Shown here one piece after another: positions 32,941-42,776 of a DNA stretch of 64,000 bases. The stretch's first letter is position 1, and each line of letters begins with the position of its first letter. The notes under the pieces are model-generated. The model searched no databases and was not told where the DNA came from. It worked only from the letters and a program-made list of their open reading frames with translations. The stretch lies in assembly GCF_018494085.1 (NCBI RefSeq), contig NZ_JABBFP010000008.1, forward strand, positions 62,001-126,000, read 5' to 3'. The position numbers and the translations under genes are program-made. The stretch comes from Rosenbergiella collisarenosi (GTDB taxonomy: Bacteria > Pseudomonadota > Gammaproteobacteria > Enterobacterales > Enterobacteriaceae).

Positions 32941-33204
32941 ATGTTCGTAGTTATTTTTGGTCGTCCCGCCTGCCCATATTGTGTTCGTGCAAAGGAGTTA
33001 GCGGATAAGCTGAGCGACGAGCGCGATGATTTTAGCTATCGTTATATCGATATTCATGCCGAAGGGATTAGTAAAGACGACTTATCGAAGAGCGCGGGTA
33101 AAACAGTGGAAACCGTGCCGCAGATTTTTATCGATGAATCGCATGTCGGGGGCTTCACTGAGTTCGAGGCTTACGCCAAACAACATCTCGGATTATATCA
33201 ATAA
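32941..33204 (+). CDS. grxA: glutaredoxin 1
   Basis: 87-residue thiol-disulfide oxidoreductase that uses glutathione to reduce ribonucleotide reductase and OxyR. The active site CPYC is at residues 11-14, and TVETVPQIFIDE with the cis-Pro and GGFTEFEAY form the glutathione site. An AAGGAG site is 7 bases upstream. Divergent from nfsA. Confidence 0.98.
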   Translation: MFVVIFGRPACPYCVRAKELADKLSDERDDFSYRYIDIHAEGISKDDLSKSAGKTVETVPQIFIDESHVGGFTEFEAYAKQHLGLYQ

Positions 33205-33210
33205 TCCGTT

Positions 33211-33233
33211 CGGGTACTGAAAATCAGTACCCG
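33211..33233 (+). terminator. hairpin after grxA
   Basis: Perfect 9-base arms CGGGTACTG and CAGTACCCG with loop AAAAT, 7 bases after the stop. No T-run. Confidence 0.55.
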
Positions 33234-33387
33234 TCATCTCTCTGAGTAAATTCAATTTTTTCGTGAATCAGCCATAGCAGTTGGGCAGGTGAACGATTAG
33301 AATGTAGCGGTTTTTTTAGAACCGCCAGTGTCGTTGTCCACGACGCTGCCGGAAATGCCTCTTCGCTCACTAAACGAAAATTGACCC

Positions 33388-35067
33388 GTGAATATAAATG
33401 TCGCAAGCCTGCTCAGCGCTAATGATGTCCTCTTGCTTTTTGTCGTACTTTCTCTTGGGATTTGTTTGGGCAAAATTCGCCTTGGGAGCATCCAGCTTGG
33501 AAGCTCTATTGGTGTGCTCGTCGTCTCGCTTTTGCTCGGTGAGCAACATTACTCTATCAACACCAACGCACTAAGCTTAGGCTTTATGTTGTTCATTTTC
33601 TGCGTCGGGATTGAAGCTGGCCCCAACTTTTTCTCGATCTTTTTCCGCGACGGTAAAAATTACCTAATGTTAGCCTTGGTCATGGTCGGAAGCGCGCTTC
33701 TCATCGTACTCGGGTTAGGTAAGCTTTTTCACTGGGATATCGGCCTATCAGCCGGAATTTTAGCCGGGTCGTTAACCTCCACCCCAGTGCTAGTGGGAGC
33801 AGGAGACACCTTGCGACAAGTCATTTCCGATCCCCAACAATTAGCGCTACTTCAAGATAATCTCAGCCTCGGCTATGCATTAACTTACCTTGTGGGATTA
33901 GTGAGCTTAATTTTCGCTGCGCGTTACCTTCCTCGCTTACAACATCAAGATCTTCCCACCAGCGCACAACAAATCGCGCGTGAACGCGGCCTTGATGCAG
34001 ACAGTCAACGCAAAGTATTTTTACCTGTGATCCGCGCCTATCGCGTTGGGAAAGAGCTGGTCGAATGGAGTGGCGGAAAAAACCTTCGCGAACTCGGTAT
34101 CTATCGCCATACCGGGTGTTATATAGAGCGTATCCGTCGTAATGGTATTCTAGCTAGCCCGGATGGGGATGCGGTCTTACAAGAAGGCGATGATATTTCA
34201 CTGGTCGGCTATCCGGATGCGCATGCTCGGCTCGATCCAAGTTTTCGTCATGGTAAAGAAGTCTTCGATCGTGAACTGTTAGATATGCGTATCGTGACAG
34301 AAGAAATCGTGGTGAAAAACCATAATGCGGTCAATAAACGCTTAGGAAAATTACGTCTCACTGATCATGGCTGCTTCCTTAACCGCGTTATCCGCAACCA
34401 AATCGAAATGCCTATTGACGACGATATTTTGCTTAATAAGGGCGATATTTTACAGATCAGTGGCGAAACCAGACGGGTTAAGAGTATTGCGGATAGGATT
34501 GGATTTGTTGCAATCCATAGCCAAATGACCGATTTACTCGCGTTCTGTTCCTTCTTTATCATTGGATTAATGATTGGGATGGTGACTTTCCAATTCAGTA
34601 ATTTTGGCTTTGGGATTGGCAATGCCGCGGGCTTACTCTTCGCCGGTATCATGCTCGGCTTCTTACGGGCTAACCACCCCACTTTTGGCTATATCCCGCA
34701 AGGGGCGCTGACGATGGTGAAAGAGTTTGGCTTGCTGGTGTTTATGGCGGGTGTCGGATTGAGTGCTGGCAGTGGGTTGCACCACGGTTTGGGCGAGAAT
34801 GGCCTGTCGATGCTGTTGTGCGGGGTGGTGGTGAGCCTCCTACCCGTGGTGATCTGTTATTGCTTCGGTGCTTATGTGTTACGCATGAACCGTGCGATGC
34901 TGTTTGGTGCATTAATGGGGGCGAGAACCTGCGCTCCGGCACTCGAAATCATCAGCGATACTGCACGCAGCAGTATTCCTGCGTTGGGTTATGCCGGAAC
35001 TTACGCTATCGCTAACGTGATTTTAACACTCGCAGGGACCCTAGTGGTCATGTTGTGGCCGGGTTAA
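33388..35067 (+). CDS. ybjL: putative transporter YbjL (AspT/YidE family)
   Basis: 559 residues (E. coli 561). Two membrane blocks (about 1-190 and 380-559) flank two RCK_C/TrkA-C domains (about 200-370), the layout of aspartate-alanine exchanger relatives. Conserved stretches include [19 protein letters not shown] and [12 protein letters not shown]. The start is a GTG at 33388 that matches the MNINVA start of E. coli; no strong ribosome site is seen. The substrate is not known. The 180-base upstream gap can form two further small hairpins. Confidence 0.94.
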   Translation: MNINVASLLSANDVLLLFVVLSLGICLGKIRLGSIQLGSSIGVLVVSLLLGEQHYSINTNALSLGFMLFIFCVGIEAGPNFFSIFFRDGKNYLMLALVMVGSALLIVLGLGKLFHWDIGLSAGILAGSLTSTPVLVGAGDTLRQVISDPQQLALLQDNLSLGYALTYLVGLVSLIFAARYLPRLQHQDLPTSAQQIARERGLDADSQRKVFLPVIRAYRVGKELVEWSGGKNLRELGIYRHTGCYIERIRRNGILASPDGDAVLQEGDDISLVGYPDAHARLDPSFRHGKEVFDRELLDMRIVTEEIVVKNHNAVNKRLGKLRLTDHGCFLNRVIRNQIEMPIDDDILLNKGDILQISGETRRVKSIADRIGFVAIHSQMTDLLAFCSFFIIGLMIGMVTFQFSNFGFGIGNAAGLLFAGIMLGFLRANHPTFGYIPQGALTMVKEFGLLVFMAGVGLSAGSGLHHGLGENGLSMLLCGVVVSLLPVVICYCFGAYVLRMNRAMLFGALMGARTCAPALEIISDTARSSIPALGYAGTYAIANVILTLAGTLVVMLWPG

Positions 35068-35179
35068 ACAGTGTAAAGGGCGAGGAGTTAAGACTTTTCG
35101 CCCTAGCTGTGTTATATCAATTATATTAATATATCTGATTAACATTTAATGCTACCGACCCACAAGGAGACCTTCCCTA

Positions 35180-35785
35180 ATGGAGCAACTCAATACCCGG
35201 CTTTTCCTGTGGCTAAATGCTACGCCGGACTCTCCACACTGGCTAATTAATTTCGCCATTTTTTTAGCCAAAGATGTTATCGGTATCATTCCTTTGCTCG
35301 TCGTCGCCTTATGGTTATGGTCGCCTAGAAAACTGATCGATTCGCGTCGTGAGCTCGTGCTTAAAACCGCAACAGCCCTTCTCTATGCGATCGTCTTCTC
35401 ATATATTATCGGCGTACTCTTCCCGCATCCACGTCCTTTCGCAATAGGTTTAGGTTACCACTGGTTAAATCATGCACCGGACACCTCTTACCCGAGTGAC
35501 CACGGTACCTTCATTTTTACCTTCAGCTTAGCGTTCTTATTTTGGCACCGAGTATGGTCGGGACTCGCACTGCTAGTAGTGGGTGCCGCGATTGCCTGGT
35601 CTCGTATCTATTTAGGCGTGCATTGGCCGATGGATATGTTGGGCGGATTATTAGTGGGGATGATCGGTTGTCTTACTGCCGAGATGGGATGGAAGTTTTA
35701 TGGAAGCGCCTTATTGTCATTGGCACATAAAATCTATCGACAGCTGTTTGCTTTACCGATTCGCTGGGGATGGACACAGCACTAA
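35180..35785 (+). CDS. ybjG: undecaprenyl-diphosphate phosphatase (PAP2 type)
   Basis: 201 residues (E. coli 198). An integral membrane PAP2 phosphatase that recycles the lipid carrier of cell-wall synthesis on the periplasmic side. The three phosphatase motifs are visible: the region up to HPRPFAIGLGY, YPSDHGTFIFT, and AWSRIYLGVHWPMDMLGG. CAAGGAG is 12 bases before the ATG. BasR or PhoP control known in E. coli is not evident in the upstream sequence. Confidence 0.95.
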   Translation: MEQLNTRLFLWLNATPDSPHWLINFAIFLAKDVIGIIPLLVVALWLWSPRKLIDSRRELVLKTATALLYAIVFSYIIGVLFPHPRPFAIGLGYHWLNHAPDTSYPSDHGTFIFTFSLAFLFWHRVWSGLALLVVGAAIAWSRIYLGVHWPMDMLGGLLVGMIGCLTAEMGWKFYGSALLSLAHKIYRQLFALPIRWGWTQH

Positions 35786-35800
35786 GCATATCGGACAAAT

Positions 35801-35836
35801 AAAAAAGCCCGTTCATGATACGAACGGGCTTTTTTT
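35801..35836. terminator. bidirectional terminator between ybjG and dacC
   Basis: GCCCGTTC and GAACGGGC pair, with six A residues before and seven T residues after, between two convergent genes. Confidence 0.93.
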
Positions 35837-35854
35837 ATGCAATGAACTAACTGA

Positions 35855-37051
35855 CTAGAACCATTTAGCAAATAATGTAGAAATATGTAGCCAGATATAA
35901 TCAACTAGACGGCTAAACATTCCACCCTCTTTTACGTCTTCCAATACGACCAGCGGCTTTTGATCGATAACCTTACCATTAATCTGGAAGTTGACCTGGC
36001 CAACAACTTGACCTTTAGTAAGCGGCGCTGAGAGTTGGTTTTGCACTAACGTGTAGTCTGCCTTGAGAGCATTAACTTGCCCTTTAGGTACCGTCACTGA
36101 GGCATTATTCATCACACCCAATGAAGCCTGCTTAACGTCCCCAAACCAGACTTTGGTCTGTACAAAGGGTTTACCTGCTTTGATGGGTGATAGGGTTTCA
36201 AAATTTTGGAAGCCCCAGTTCAATAATTTCTCACTTTCACGAAAACGTACGCCATCAGTACTCGCACCCAGCACGACAGAGATGAGGCGCATATTTCCGG
36301 CGGTAGCAGACGCGACTAAATTATTTCCCGCTCCCGATGTGTAACCGGTTTTAATACCATCAACGTTCAGCGAAGAACTCCATAACAGACGATTACGGTT
36401 AGGCTGACGGATATTATTAAAGCTAAACTCTTTCACTTTATTCAGGCTGTATTCATCGGGAACATCACGAATTAAAGCCTGACCAATCAACGCCATGTCG
36501 CGAGCCGTACTATATTGCCCCGGTTCGTCTAGCCCATGAACAGTGGTGAAATGCGTATTAGTTAGACCTAGCTTCTGACCATAGTTATTCATTAGGCCAA
36601 TAAACGTATCTTGGCTCCCTGCGACATAGTCGGCTAATGCAATACACGCATCATTACCGGACTGAATCACTATTCCCCGGTTCAACTCATCAACGGTGAC
36701 CTGTGACCCCGGTTTTAGGAACATCACCGATGAGCCCCGGAGCTTCGGATTACCGGTTGCCCAAGCATCTTGACCGATCGTTACGTTATCGGATGACTTA
36801 ATTTTACCGCTCTTTAAAGCTTGTCCTACAACGTAACTGGTCATCATTTTGGTTAAGCTTGCAGGGTCTAATCGATCGTCGGCATGAGACTCGGTCAATA
36901 CTTTACCACTATCATAATCCATTAAGATCCAGGCTTTAGCATCAACCTGAGGTGCATTAGGTTGAGAATCTGCAAAAGTAACGCTAGGAATAATAAGCAT
37001 TACCGCGAGTAATGCTGGGCGTAGGGAAGTTGACATCGGTGGTCGGCGCAT
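35855..37051 (-). CDS. dacC: D-alanyl-D-alanine carboxypeptidase PBP6
   Basis: 398 residues (E. coli 400). Removes the terminal D-Ala from peptidoglycan pentapeptides. A signal peptide ending VTFA is cut before DSQPN. The serine active site SLTK is at 65-68, SGN at 131-133 and KTG in [10 protein letters not shown]. The C-terminal PBP5_C domain is followed by an amphipathic membrane anchor ([20 protein letters not shown]). A second ATG five codons downstream is possible but has no ribosome site. Confidence 0.95.
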   Translation of the reverse strand: MRRPPMSTSLRPALLAVMLIIPSVTFADSQPNAPQVDAKAWILMDYDSGKVLTESHADDRLDPASLTKMMTSYVVGQALKSGKIKSSDNVTIGQDAWATGNPKLRGSSVMFLKPGSQVTVDELNRGIVIQSGNDACIALADYVAGSQDTFIGLMNNYGQKLGLTNTHFTTVHGLDEPGQYSTARDMALIGQALIRDVPDEYSLNKVKEFSFNNIRQPNRNRLLWSSSLNVDGIKTGYTSGAGNNLVASATAGNMRLISVVLGASTDGVRFRESEKLLNWGFQNFETLSPIKAGKPFVQTKVWFGDVKQASLGVMNNASVTVPKGQVNALKADYTLVQNQLSAPLTKGQVVGQVNFQINGKVIDQKPLVVLEDVKEGGMFSRLVDYIWLHISTLFAKWF

Positions 37052-37317
37052 TATTTTTACTCAATCCTAATTTAACTCGTTGAAAACGAGGATATCCTGC
37101 TAGAGGCGAGGTAGCCATACTCGCATTAAAATATTTACAATTTTTTTTTCATTCTTGAGCGGTTATTTCTCTATGTTCTCTTATTCCCCGTGGTGTACTG
37201 CAGCCTATATCACGACAGCTATTGGCTGGATCTACTTTGGTCATTGATTACCGCCGCCCACAAACGGCTGAGTAACATGTTATTCTTTATTTTTTTCTCA
37301 TACTGTATGGAGTTGAG

Positions 37318-38550
37318 ATGGAACCTTTCACCACTGACTTGCTTTCCGTTGAGGCCGCTCAAGAGTTAATAATGAGTGGGCTAACCGCCTTAGCAGGCTC
37401 AGAAACCATCAGTATCAATGATGCGCTTGGACGAGTAACGGCTGAGCCGATTTTATCCCCGATTAATGTACCGGGTTTTGATAACTCCGCGATGGATGGC
37501 TATGCCTTACGTTTCGCCGACGCAAATTCCGACCTCATTTTACCTGTGGCTGGACAAGCCTTAGCGGGTAAGTCTTTTACGGGTTCAGTACCAAAAGGTC
37601 AGGTAGTTCAAATTATGACTGGCGCCCCGGTCCCTGCAGAGTGCGATACCGTCATCATGCAGGAGCAGACAGTCGTCAATGAGCAAGGTATCAGACTGAC
37701 GGCGAAGGTTTCTCTCGGTCAGAATATTCGACGGATAGGTGAAGACGTGCTCTGTGGTCAGACGGTATTCGAAGCGGGAACGCGGATGACCGTCAAAGAC
37801 CTGCCGCTATTAGCCTCTTTAGGGATTAGTCAGCTTAACGTGAAACGTCCACTTCGCATCGCCGTTTTATCTACCGGCGACGAGCTAGTCAGCGCTGGCA
37901 CCCCTCTTGCGCCCGGTCAAATTTACGATACCAACCGCTTCGCCATTACACTGATGTTACAACGGCTGCACTGTGTGGTCATCGATCTTGGTATCATCCC
38001 GGATAACAAGGACTCGTTGAGATCGGCTTTCGAGCGCGCAAATCAAGTGGCCGACTTAGTGATCACAACTGGTGGCGTGTCGGTCGGCGCGGCTGATTAT
38101 ACTCGCGATATCCTTGCTGAGTGTGGGGATATTACTTTCTGGAAATTAGCTATGAAACCAGGAAAACCCTTTGCATTCGGTCGGTTAAACGATAGCCTAT
38201 TTTGTGGGCTACCGGGTAACCCTGTTTCAGCCGTCGTGACCTTTTGTCAGCTCGTTTATCCGCTGATTCTTCGCTTACAAGGTATTACTGCCCCCCCTTT
38301 CTCGCCGATAACGGCAACCTTGCAGACGGCGATCCGCCGTCAGCCTGGACGTAGCGAATTTCAACGTGGTAACTATTCTTTTGAGCAAGGACACTGCCAG
38401 GTTACTGCGGATGCGAAACAGGGTTCCCATATATTCAGCACATTTAGTCATGCTAACTGTTTTATCTGTATAGAACGGGATCGAGGGACTATCCTGCCCG
38501 GCGAATCAGTCATCGTTCAACCCTTTCCTGATTTCCTAGAAGGTGCATGA
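37318..38550 (+). CDS. moeA: molybdopterin molybdenumtransferase
   Basis: 410 residues (E. coli 411). Inserts molybdate into adenylated molybdopterin. The protein shows GFDNSAMDGYALR, the IMTGAPVP loop, the MoCF domain with ILVSTGDEL-like VLSTGDELV, TTGGVSVGAADYT and FGLPGNPVS-like FCGLPGNPVSAVVTF. GGAG is 6 bases upstream. It overlaps moeB by ATGA. The 266-base gap before it contains its promoter. Confidence 0.96.
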   Translation: MEPFTTDLLSVEAAQELIMSGLTALAGSETISINDALGRVTAEPILSPINVPGFDNSAMDGYALRFADANSDLILPVAGQALAGKSFTGSVPKGQVVQIMTGAPVPAECDTVIMQEQTVVNEQGIRLTAKVSLGQNIRRIGEDVLCGQTVFEAGTRMTVKDLPLLASLGISQLNVKRPLRIAVLSTGDELVSAGTPLAPGQIYDTNRFAITLMLQRLHCVVIDLGIIPDNKDSLRSAFERANQVADLVITTGGVSVGAADYTRDILAECGDITFWKLAMKPGKPFAFGRLNDSLFCGLPGNPVSAVVTFCQLVYPLILRLQGITAPPFSPITATLQTAIRRQPGRSEFQRGNYSFEQGHCQVTADAKQGSHIFSTFSHANCFICIERDRGTILPGESVIVQPFPDFLEGA

Positions 38551-39296
38551 TGTCTTTATCCGATAACGACTTACTTCGCTATGATAGACAAATTGTTCTA
38601 AAGGGTTTCGATATCGATAAACAGCAGTGTTTAGCCGATGCCAATGTGATGATCGTCGGTATGGGCGGATTAGGCTGCGCGGTCGCGACGTATTTGGCAG
38701 CAAGCGGTGTTGGCGCATTAACCTTGGTCGATCCAGATATCATCAGTCTTTCTAATCTACCTAGGCAGATACTGTACAGCGACACTGACTGTGGTCAGGC
38801 AAAAGTCGATATCGCTAAGCAACAGCTCAGTCTACGCAACCCAGATTGCACTATTACCACTCATTCCCATGCCCTCGAGGAGTCTGCCTTTTGGCGAGAC
38901 CGTTGTGCAGAACACGACCTTATCATTGATTGCACCGACCAGTTATCGAGCCGGCAACATCTTAATCGTTGCTGCTTTGCAACCTCGGTTCCATTGATAT
39001 CGGGGGCTGCGATCCGTATGGAAGGTTATGTAATGTGCTTTAGTTGGCAGCACGAGGAACCTTGTTACGAATGCCTGAGTTATTTATTTGGTGAGGAGAA
39101 AGGGAGCTGCGTCGAAAATGGCGTGATGTCGCCTTTAACGGGCGTTATCGGAAGTCTACAAGCCATGGAGGCTATCCGTTACTTAAGCGACTATGGTACG
39201 CGTACACGAGGAAAATATCTGTTGTACGATGCGATGAACTTCAGCGTAACAACATTGACACTTAAACGGAATCCGTATTGTAAACTGTGTGCCTAG
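38547..39296 (+). CDS. moeB: molybdopterin-synthase adenylyltransferase
   Basis: 249 residues, the E. coli length. An E1-like enzyme that adenylates the C-terminus of MoaD. The ATP site has MGGLGCAVATYLAASGVG, the zinc ligands are CYEC near residue 170 and CKLC at the C-terminus, and SCVENGVMSPL has the conserved cysteine. An ATG at 38550 is also possible. moeA-moeB form an operon. The neighbouring iaaA and gsi genes of E. coli are missing. Confidence 0.95.
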   Translation: MMSLSDNDLLRYDRQIVLKGFDIDKQQCLADANVMIVGMGGLGCAVATYLAASGVGALTLVDPDIISLSNLPRQILYSDTDCGQAKVDIAKQQLSLRNPDCTITTHSHALEESAFWRDRCAEHDLIIDCTDQLSSRQHLNRCCFATSVPLISGAAIRMEGYVMCFSWQHEEPCYECLSYLFGEEKGSCVENGVMSPLTGVIGSLQAMEAIRYLSDYGTRTRGKYLLYDAMNFSVTTLTLKRNPYCKLCA

Positions 39297-39316
39297 CCTC
39301 GAACGGGGCTAGGCAC
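39289..39316. terminator. hairpin shared by moeB and ybiT
   Basis: Perfect 10-base arms GTGCCTAGCC and GGCTAGGCAC with an 8-base loop. The moeB stop TAG lies inside the left arm. Convergent genes. Confidence 0.7.
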
Positions 39317-39324
39317 GGTTTCGA

Positions 39325-40917
39325 TTAGTTAATCCCTTGCGAATTTAAGTAATCTTCATAATTCCCGGTAAAGTCATTCACTTTACCTGGTTTTATTTCA
39401 ATGATACGTGTAGCGAGAGAGCTAACGAACTCACGGTCGTGTGAGACAAAAATTAATGTGCCTTCAAACATCTCTAGAGCCATATTCAGCGATTCGATAG
39501 ATTCCATATCTAAGTGGTTAGTAGGTTCATCCATAATCAAGATATTCGGTTTCTGCATCATTAATTTACCGAATAGCATTCTTCCCTTCTCACCACCTGA
39601 TAAGACTTTAGCCGGTTTCTTAATATCATCTTGGCTGAATAGCAACCGACCCAGTATACTACGCACCGCCTGCTCGTCATCACCAGCTTGTTTCCATTGA
39701 CTCATCCAGTCAAAAACGGTTAGGTCATTAGTAAATTCATATTCGTGGTCTTGAGCATAATAACCAATCGCCGCGTTTTCAGACCATTTAACGGTACCGC
39801 TTTCCGGCGTGGTTTCCCCGACTAGAGTTTTTAATAGCGTCGTCTTACCAATACCATTAGGTCCGATAATGGCGAGTTTCTCTCCAACCTCAAGTAATAG
39901 GCTCAATTTAGAGAAGAGTGGACCGTTATCGAAGCCTTTAGTTATCGCTTCGACCTCTAGGGCATTACGGAACAGTTTCTTATCTTGATCAAAACGCATA
40001 AAAGGATTTTGACGGCTCGATGCTTTAACTTCGTCCAATTTAATTTTATCAATCTGTTTAGCTCGGGACGTAGCCTGACGAGATTTAGAAGCATTAGCAC
40101 TAAAGCGACTGACGAACGATTGTAATTCGGCAATTTGCGCCTTCTTCTTGGCATTATCAGAGAGTAGACGCTCACGTGATTGGGTTGCTGCCGTCATATA
40201 CTCATCATAGTTGCCTGGGTAAACGCGAATTTCCCCATAATCGAGGTCGGCCATGTGGGTACAGACCATATTCAGGAAGTGCCGGTCGTGCGAAATAATA
40301 ACCATTGTACTGTCGCGGTCGTTAAGTGTTTGCTCGAGCCAACGAATGGTATCAATATCAAGGTTGTTCGTCGGTTCATCCAGCAACAGAATATCTGGAT
40401 TAGAGAAAAGAGCCTGGGCAAGGAGTACACGTAGCTTCCAACCAGGCGCGACTTCGCTCATCGGCCCATAATGTAGCTCAACGCCAATGCCAACACCTAG
40501 CAGTAGCTCACCTGCGCGAGCCTCAGCACTATAACCGTCCATCTCTCCGTATAAAACTTCAAGATCAGCGACCTTATAGCCTTCTTCTTCGCTCATTTCT
40601 GGCAATGCGTAGATACGATCGCGCTCTTGCTTGATCTTCCACAGTTCATCATGCCCCATAATAACAGTATCGAGTACGCTGAATGCCTCGAACGCAAATT
40701 GGTCCTGACGTAGTTTACCTATACGCTCATCGGTGTCTAACGCAACGTTGCCCGCGGTCGGTTGTAAATCACGTCCCAAAATTTTCATGAAGGTAGATTT
40801 ACCGCTACCATTGGCGCCGATTAACCCGTAGCGATTACCACCGCCGAATTTTACAGAAATATTTTCAAAGAGTGGTTTACTACCAAATTGCATCGTTACG
40901 TTATTGGTTACTAACAC
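39325..40917 (-). CDS. ybiT: ABC-F family ATPase YbiT
   Basis: 530 residues, the E. coli length. It has two ABC ATPase domains without membrane helices: Walker [10 protein letters not shown] and GPNGIGKTT, and Walker [12 protein letters not shown] and [11 protein letters not shown]. Between them lies the positively charged linker that reaches into the ribosome. ABC-F proteins act on translating ribosomes; the exact role of YbiT is not settled. Confidence 0.96.
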   Translation of the reverse strand: MLVTNNVTMQFGSKPLFENISVKFGGGNRYGLIGANGSGKSTFMKILGRDLQPTAGNVALDTDERIGKLRQDQFAFEAFSVLDTVIMGHDELWKIKQERDRIYALPEMSEEEGYKVADLEVLYGEMDGYSAEARAGELLLGVGIGVELHYGPMSEVAPGWKLRVLLAQALFSNPDILLLDEPTNNLDIDTIRWLEQTLNDRDSTMVIISHDRHFLNMVCTHMADLDYGEIRVYPGNYDEYMTAATQSRERLLSDNAKKKAQIAELQSFVSRFSANASKSRQATSRAKQIDKIKLDEVKASSRQNPFMRFDQDKKLFRNALEVEAITKGFDNGPLFSKLSLLLEVGEKLAIIGPNGIGKTTLLKTLVGETTPESGTVKWSENAAIGYYAQDHEYEFTNDLTVFDWMSQWKQAGDDEQAVRSILGRLLFSQDDIKKPAKVLSGGEKGRMLFGKLMMQKPNILIMDEPTNHLDMESIESLNMALEMFEGTLIFVSHDREFVSSLATRIIEIKPGKVNDFTGNYEDYLNSQGIN

Positions 40918-41053
40918 GATTAAGCCTTTTTATTAATGAGATGAGGTATGAATTGAGTAAATCTGAAAGAAATTATTACAACAAAGTCATGACAATAGAG
41001 GGATTATAACTCATTTAAGAAAATTCCTCGCGCATTGCGGAAAATGCAGCAAT

Positions 41054-41082
41054 AAAAAAACCAGCAAAAGTGCTGGCTTTTT
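41054..41082 (-). terminator. terminator after the hns-type gene
   Basis: In the minus direction CCAGCA pairs with TGCTGG around CTTT, followed by seven T residues. About 15 bases past the stop. Confidence 0.88.
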
Positions 41083-41097
41083 AGGAGGTCATTAGTC

Positions 41098-41496
41098 TTA
41101 GATTAAAAAGCTATCTAATGATTTACCTTCATCTAATGCTTTTTTGATGGCAGCTGGCGTACGACCTTGGCCTGTCCAAGATTTTTTCTCGCCATTTTCA
41201 TCAGTATAGGTATATTTAGCAGGACGCGGAGCGCGCTTAGCACGTTTCTTACCTGTTTCGGTAGATCCTAATAATTCGCTTGGGTCGATACCTTCAGCTG
41301 CTAATAACTCGCGGTATTTAGAAAGTTTTTCTGCTTTTTCACGGTTCAGTGATTCTTCAGCTTCAATTTCTTCGCGACGCTCGGTCACAACTGTAGTTAA
41401 TTTTTCTAAGATCTCTTCTAAGTCGACCAAATCTACTTCGCGAGCCTGAGCGCGGAGTGTACGGATATTGTTCAGTGTTTTGAAAATGTCGCTCAT
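41098..41496 (-). CDS. H-NS/StpA-family nucleoid-associated protein
   Basis: 132 residues. The N-terminal oligomerisation domain ([22 protein letters not shown], then a coiled coil) is followed by a lysine-rich linker and the DNA-binding domain with the AT-hook-like loop WTGQGRTP. It ends GKSLDSFLI without the KQ tail of E. coli H-NS, which is more like StpA. The start is 41496, with AGGGA 8 bases upstream; an extension to 41538 lacks support. The usual enterobacterial hns lies near galU, so this may be a second copy. Which of the two names applies cannot be told from the window. Flanking DNA is AT-rich, as for many self-regulated hns genes. Confidence 0.93.
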   Translation of the reverse strand: MSDIFKTLNNIRTLRAQAREVDLVDLEEILEKLTTVVTERREEIEAEESLNREKAEKLSKYRELLAAEGIDPSELLGSTETGKKRAKRAPRPAKYTYTDENGEKKSWTGQGRTPAAIKKALDEGKSLDSFLI

Positions 41497-41964
41497 TATT
41501 TTTCCCTTTATGGATTCTTGAAACTTTAATATAGACAAGGGTACAGAATTTATTTTAAAAAATAAATAGAAAATTTAAAAACCGTAACAATATAAACTAT
41601 TCTTTTTTCACGCTAGGAATTCTAGCGCCTTCATTACAAAATCATTACTTTTTCTTCTATAGAAATATTTAAGGTTTTAAGCTGAAGCAACGAAGGCTGT
41701 TATTCAATATAAACCAGTTTCAGATAATTCTGGGACTGATTCCATTCTCAATTTATGGAGTGAACATTCTCTAATTGTGTAAAAACTTCGATTAATTAAC
41801 TCTATCGCCAAGAGAGAATAGACGTTGATATTAAAGTTTCCATAATGTTAAAAAAAAAACATTAAATTCACTCTAAAAGCTAATTAATGGAAAGATTAAT
41901 AACATTACTCCCTATAAGGTTACTCAAGGGAGTTTTTTTAACGCTGAATTTGTTTACTCAAAGG
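41497..41964. other. AT-rich region between the hns-type gene and mntR
   Basis: 468 bases without a protein gene. It must hold the hns promoter at the left. The small palindrome CGCTAG/CTAGCG lies near 41612 and a TAATGTT/AACATTA inverted repeat near 41844. At the right end is a plus-strand terminator with no known gene before it (separate entry). Confidence 0.65.
41907..41939 (+). terminator. orphan plus-strand intrinsic terminator
   Basis: ACTCCCT (41907-41913) pairs with AGGGAGT (41927-41933), followed by seven T residues. On the minus strand there is no T-run after the stem, so it does not serve mntR or hns. No plus-strand gene lies upstream for over 2 kb, which hints at a small RNA. Confidence 0.55.
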
Positions 41965-42417
41965 TTATTTATTTATTAACTTTTTAAATACTGCTAACGT
42001 TTCATCACTAACATGATGCTCAATTCCTTCGGCATCACAATGGGCCACTTCTGGTGAAATACCTAAACTTAATAGAAACTCTTCAACAATAGCATGACGC
42101 TCACGACTCTGTTGAGCGAGGCTTTCCCCTTCCTGAGTTAAGAAGACCCCTCGATAAGGAATTTGTTGAATAAGCCCGGCTGCAGCTAGCCGTTTCAGCA
42201 TCTTCGCAACAGTGGGTTGTGAAACCCCCAAGCGTGCGGCCATATCAACTTGACGAACTTCCCCAAATTCATGAATAAGGTCAGAAATTAATTCAAGATA
42301 ATCATCGATCAGTTCGCGTCGATGAGCTTCTCTGACCTGTTTAAAGCCTTCAACGTGATTTTCGAGATCTTTAATCGGACCAATTGCTGGCTTTAAACGC
42401 GTATGCGGGTGGTTCAT
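41965..42417 (-). CDS. mntR: manganese-dependent transcriptional regulator MntR
   Basis: DtxR-family metalloregulator of 150 residues (E. coli 155). The winged helix is visible in [25 protein letters not shown]-like sequence (about residues 50-75), and the dimerisation/metal domain has the Mn ligands in [37 protein letters not shown] precedes the ATG. Divergent from the mntS-like gene, with two MntR-type boxes between them. Confidence 0.96.
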   Translation of the reverse strand: MNHPHTRLKPAIGPIKDLENHVEGFKQVREAHRRELIDDYLELISDLIHEFGEVRQVDMAARLGVSQPTVAKMLKRLAAAGLIQQIPYRGVFLTQEGESLAQQSRERHAIVEEFLLSLGISPEVAHCDAEGIEHHVSDETLAVFKKLINK

Positions 42418-42504
42418 GGAAATTCCTTACTAAGTCAATGTCGAAAATGCCGACCATCGCGACTATCTTAAACGAGATGAGACCAAGCTCAACACTTTTC
42501 TCTC

Positions 42505-42518
42505 ATAGCATTGGCTAA
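42505..42518 (+). promoter_or_regulatory. MntR-type box 1
   Basis: ATAGC-ATTG-GCTAA, an inverted repeat with a 4-base spacer like the E. coli MntR site (ATAGC-N4-GCTAT as I recall it). One mismatch in the outer base. Confidence 0.65.
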
Positions 42519-42523
42519 GTAAT

Positions 42524-42537
42524 ATAGCCTGTGCTAT
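42524..42537 (+). promoter_or_regulatory. MntR-type box 2
   Basis: ATAGC-CTGT-GCTAT, a perfect dyad with a 4-base spacer, centred 19 bases from box 1 and overlapping a likely -10 element (TATAAAT at 42535-42541) for the plus-strand small gene. Confidence 0.75.
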
Positions 42538-42588
42538 AAATAATGAAGTGTTGTTGGTTTTTAATACAGTCATTCAAGGGGAATAGTG

Positions 42589-42735
42589 ATGCGCGATCTA
42601 ACCAAACTCCGTCAAGTACCCTGCAGTCCGAGACAGCGGGTCTCCCTACGCAACATACTAGAATTTGCCACGCTCTCACCCTTCGCCTTACGTCTTTACT
42701 TGTTGAAGCGAATTAGTAACCTTTTCTGCAGGTAA
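42589..42735 (+). CDS. mntS: MntS-like small protein
   Basis: A 48-residue ORF starting MRDLTKLRQV, with AAGGGGAA ending about 6 bases before the ATG. The core FATLSPFALRLYLLKR lines up with VFSHSPFKVRLMLLSM of E. coli MntS (Phe, SPF, RL, LL kept). MntS is a small protein repressed by MntR-Mn that raises the usable manganese pool by blocking the MntP exporter. The gene is divergent from mntR with two MntR-type boxes upstream and ends in the terminator that ompX shares, as expected for the E. coli locus. The termini differ a lot from E. coli, so identity rests on the core and context. Confidence 0.8.
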   Translation: MRDLTKLRQVPCSPRQRVSLRNILEFATLSPFALRLYLLKRISNLFCR

Positions 42736-42764
42736 AAAAAAACGACCCAACGGGTCGTTTTTTT
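42735..42764. terminator. bidirectional terminator between mntS and ompX
   Basis: ACGACCC and GGGTCGT pair around AAC with A-runs and T-runs on both sides. The A-run begins in the mntS stop codon. Confidence 0.92.
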
Positions 42765-42776
42765 AGATTGGTACAA

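Noticed and set aside
33224-33406. 60-codon minus-strand ORF between grxA and ybjL
   Set aside because: It starts inside ybjL, ends inside the grxA hairpin, has no ribosome site and resembles no family I know.
35068-35179. RybB-type small RNA downstream of ybjL as in E. coli
   Set aside because: No GCCACTGC start and no matching terminator stem with T-run lies in this gap.
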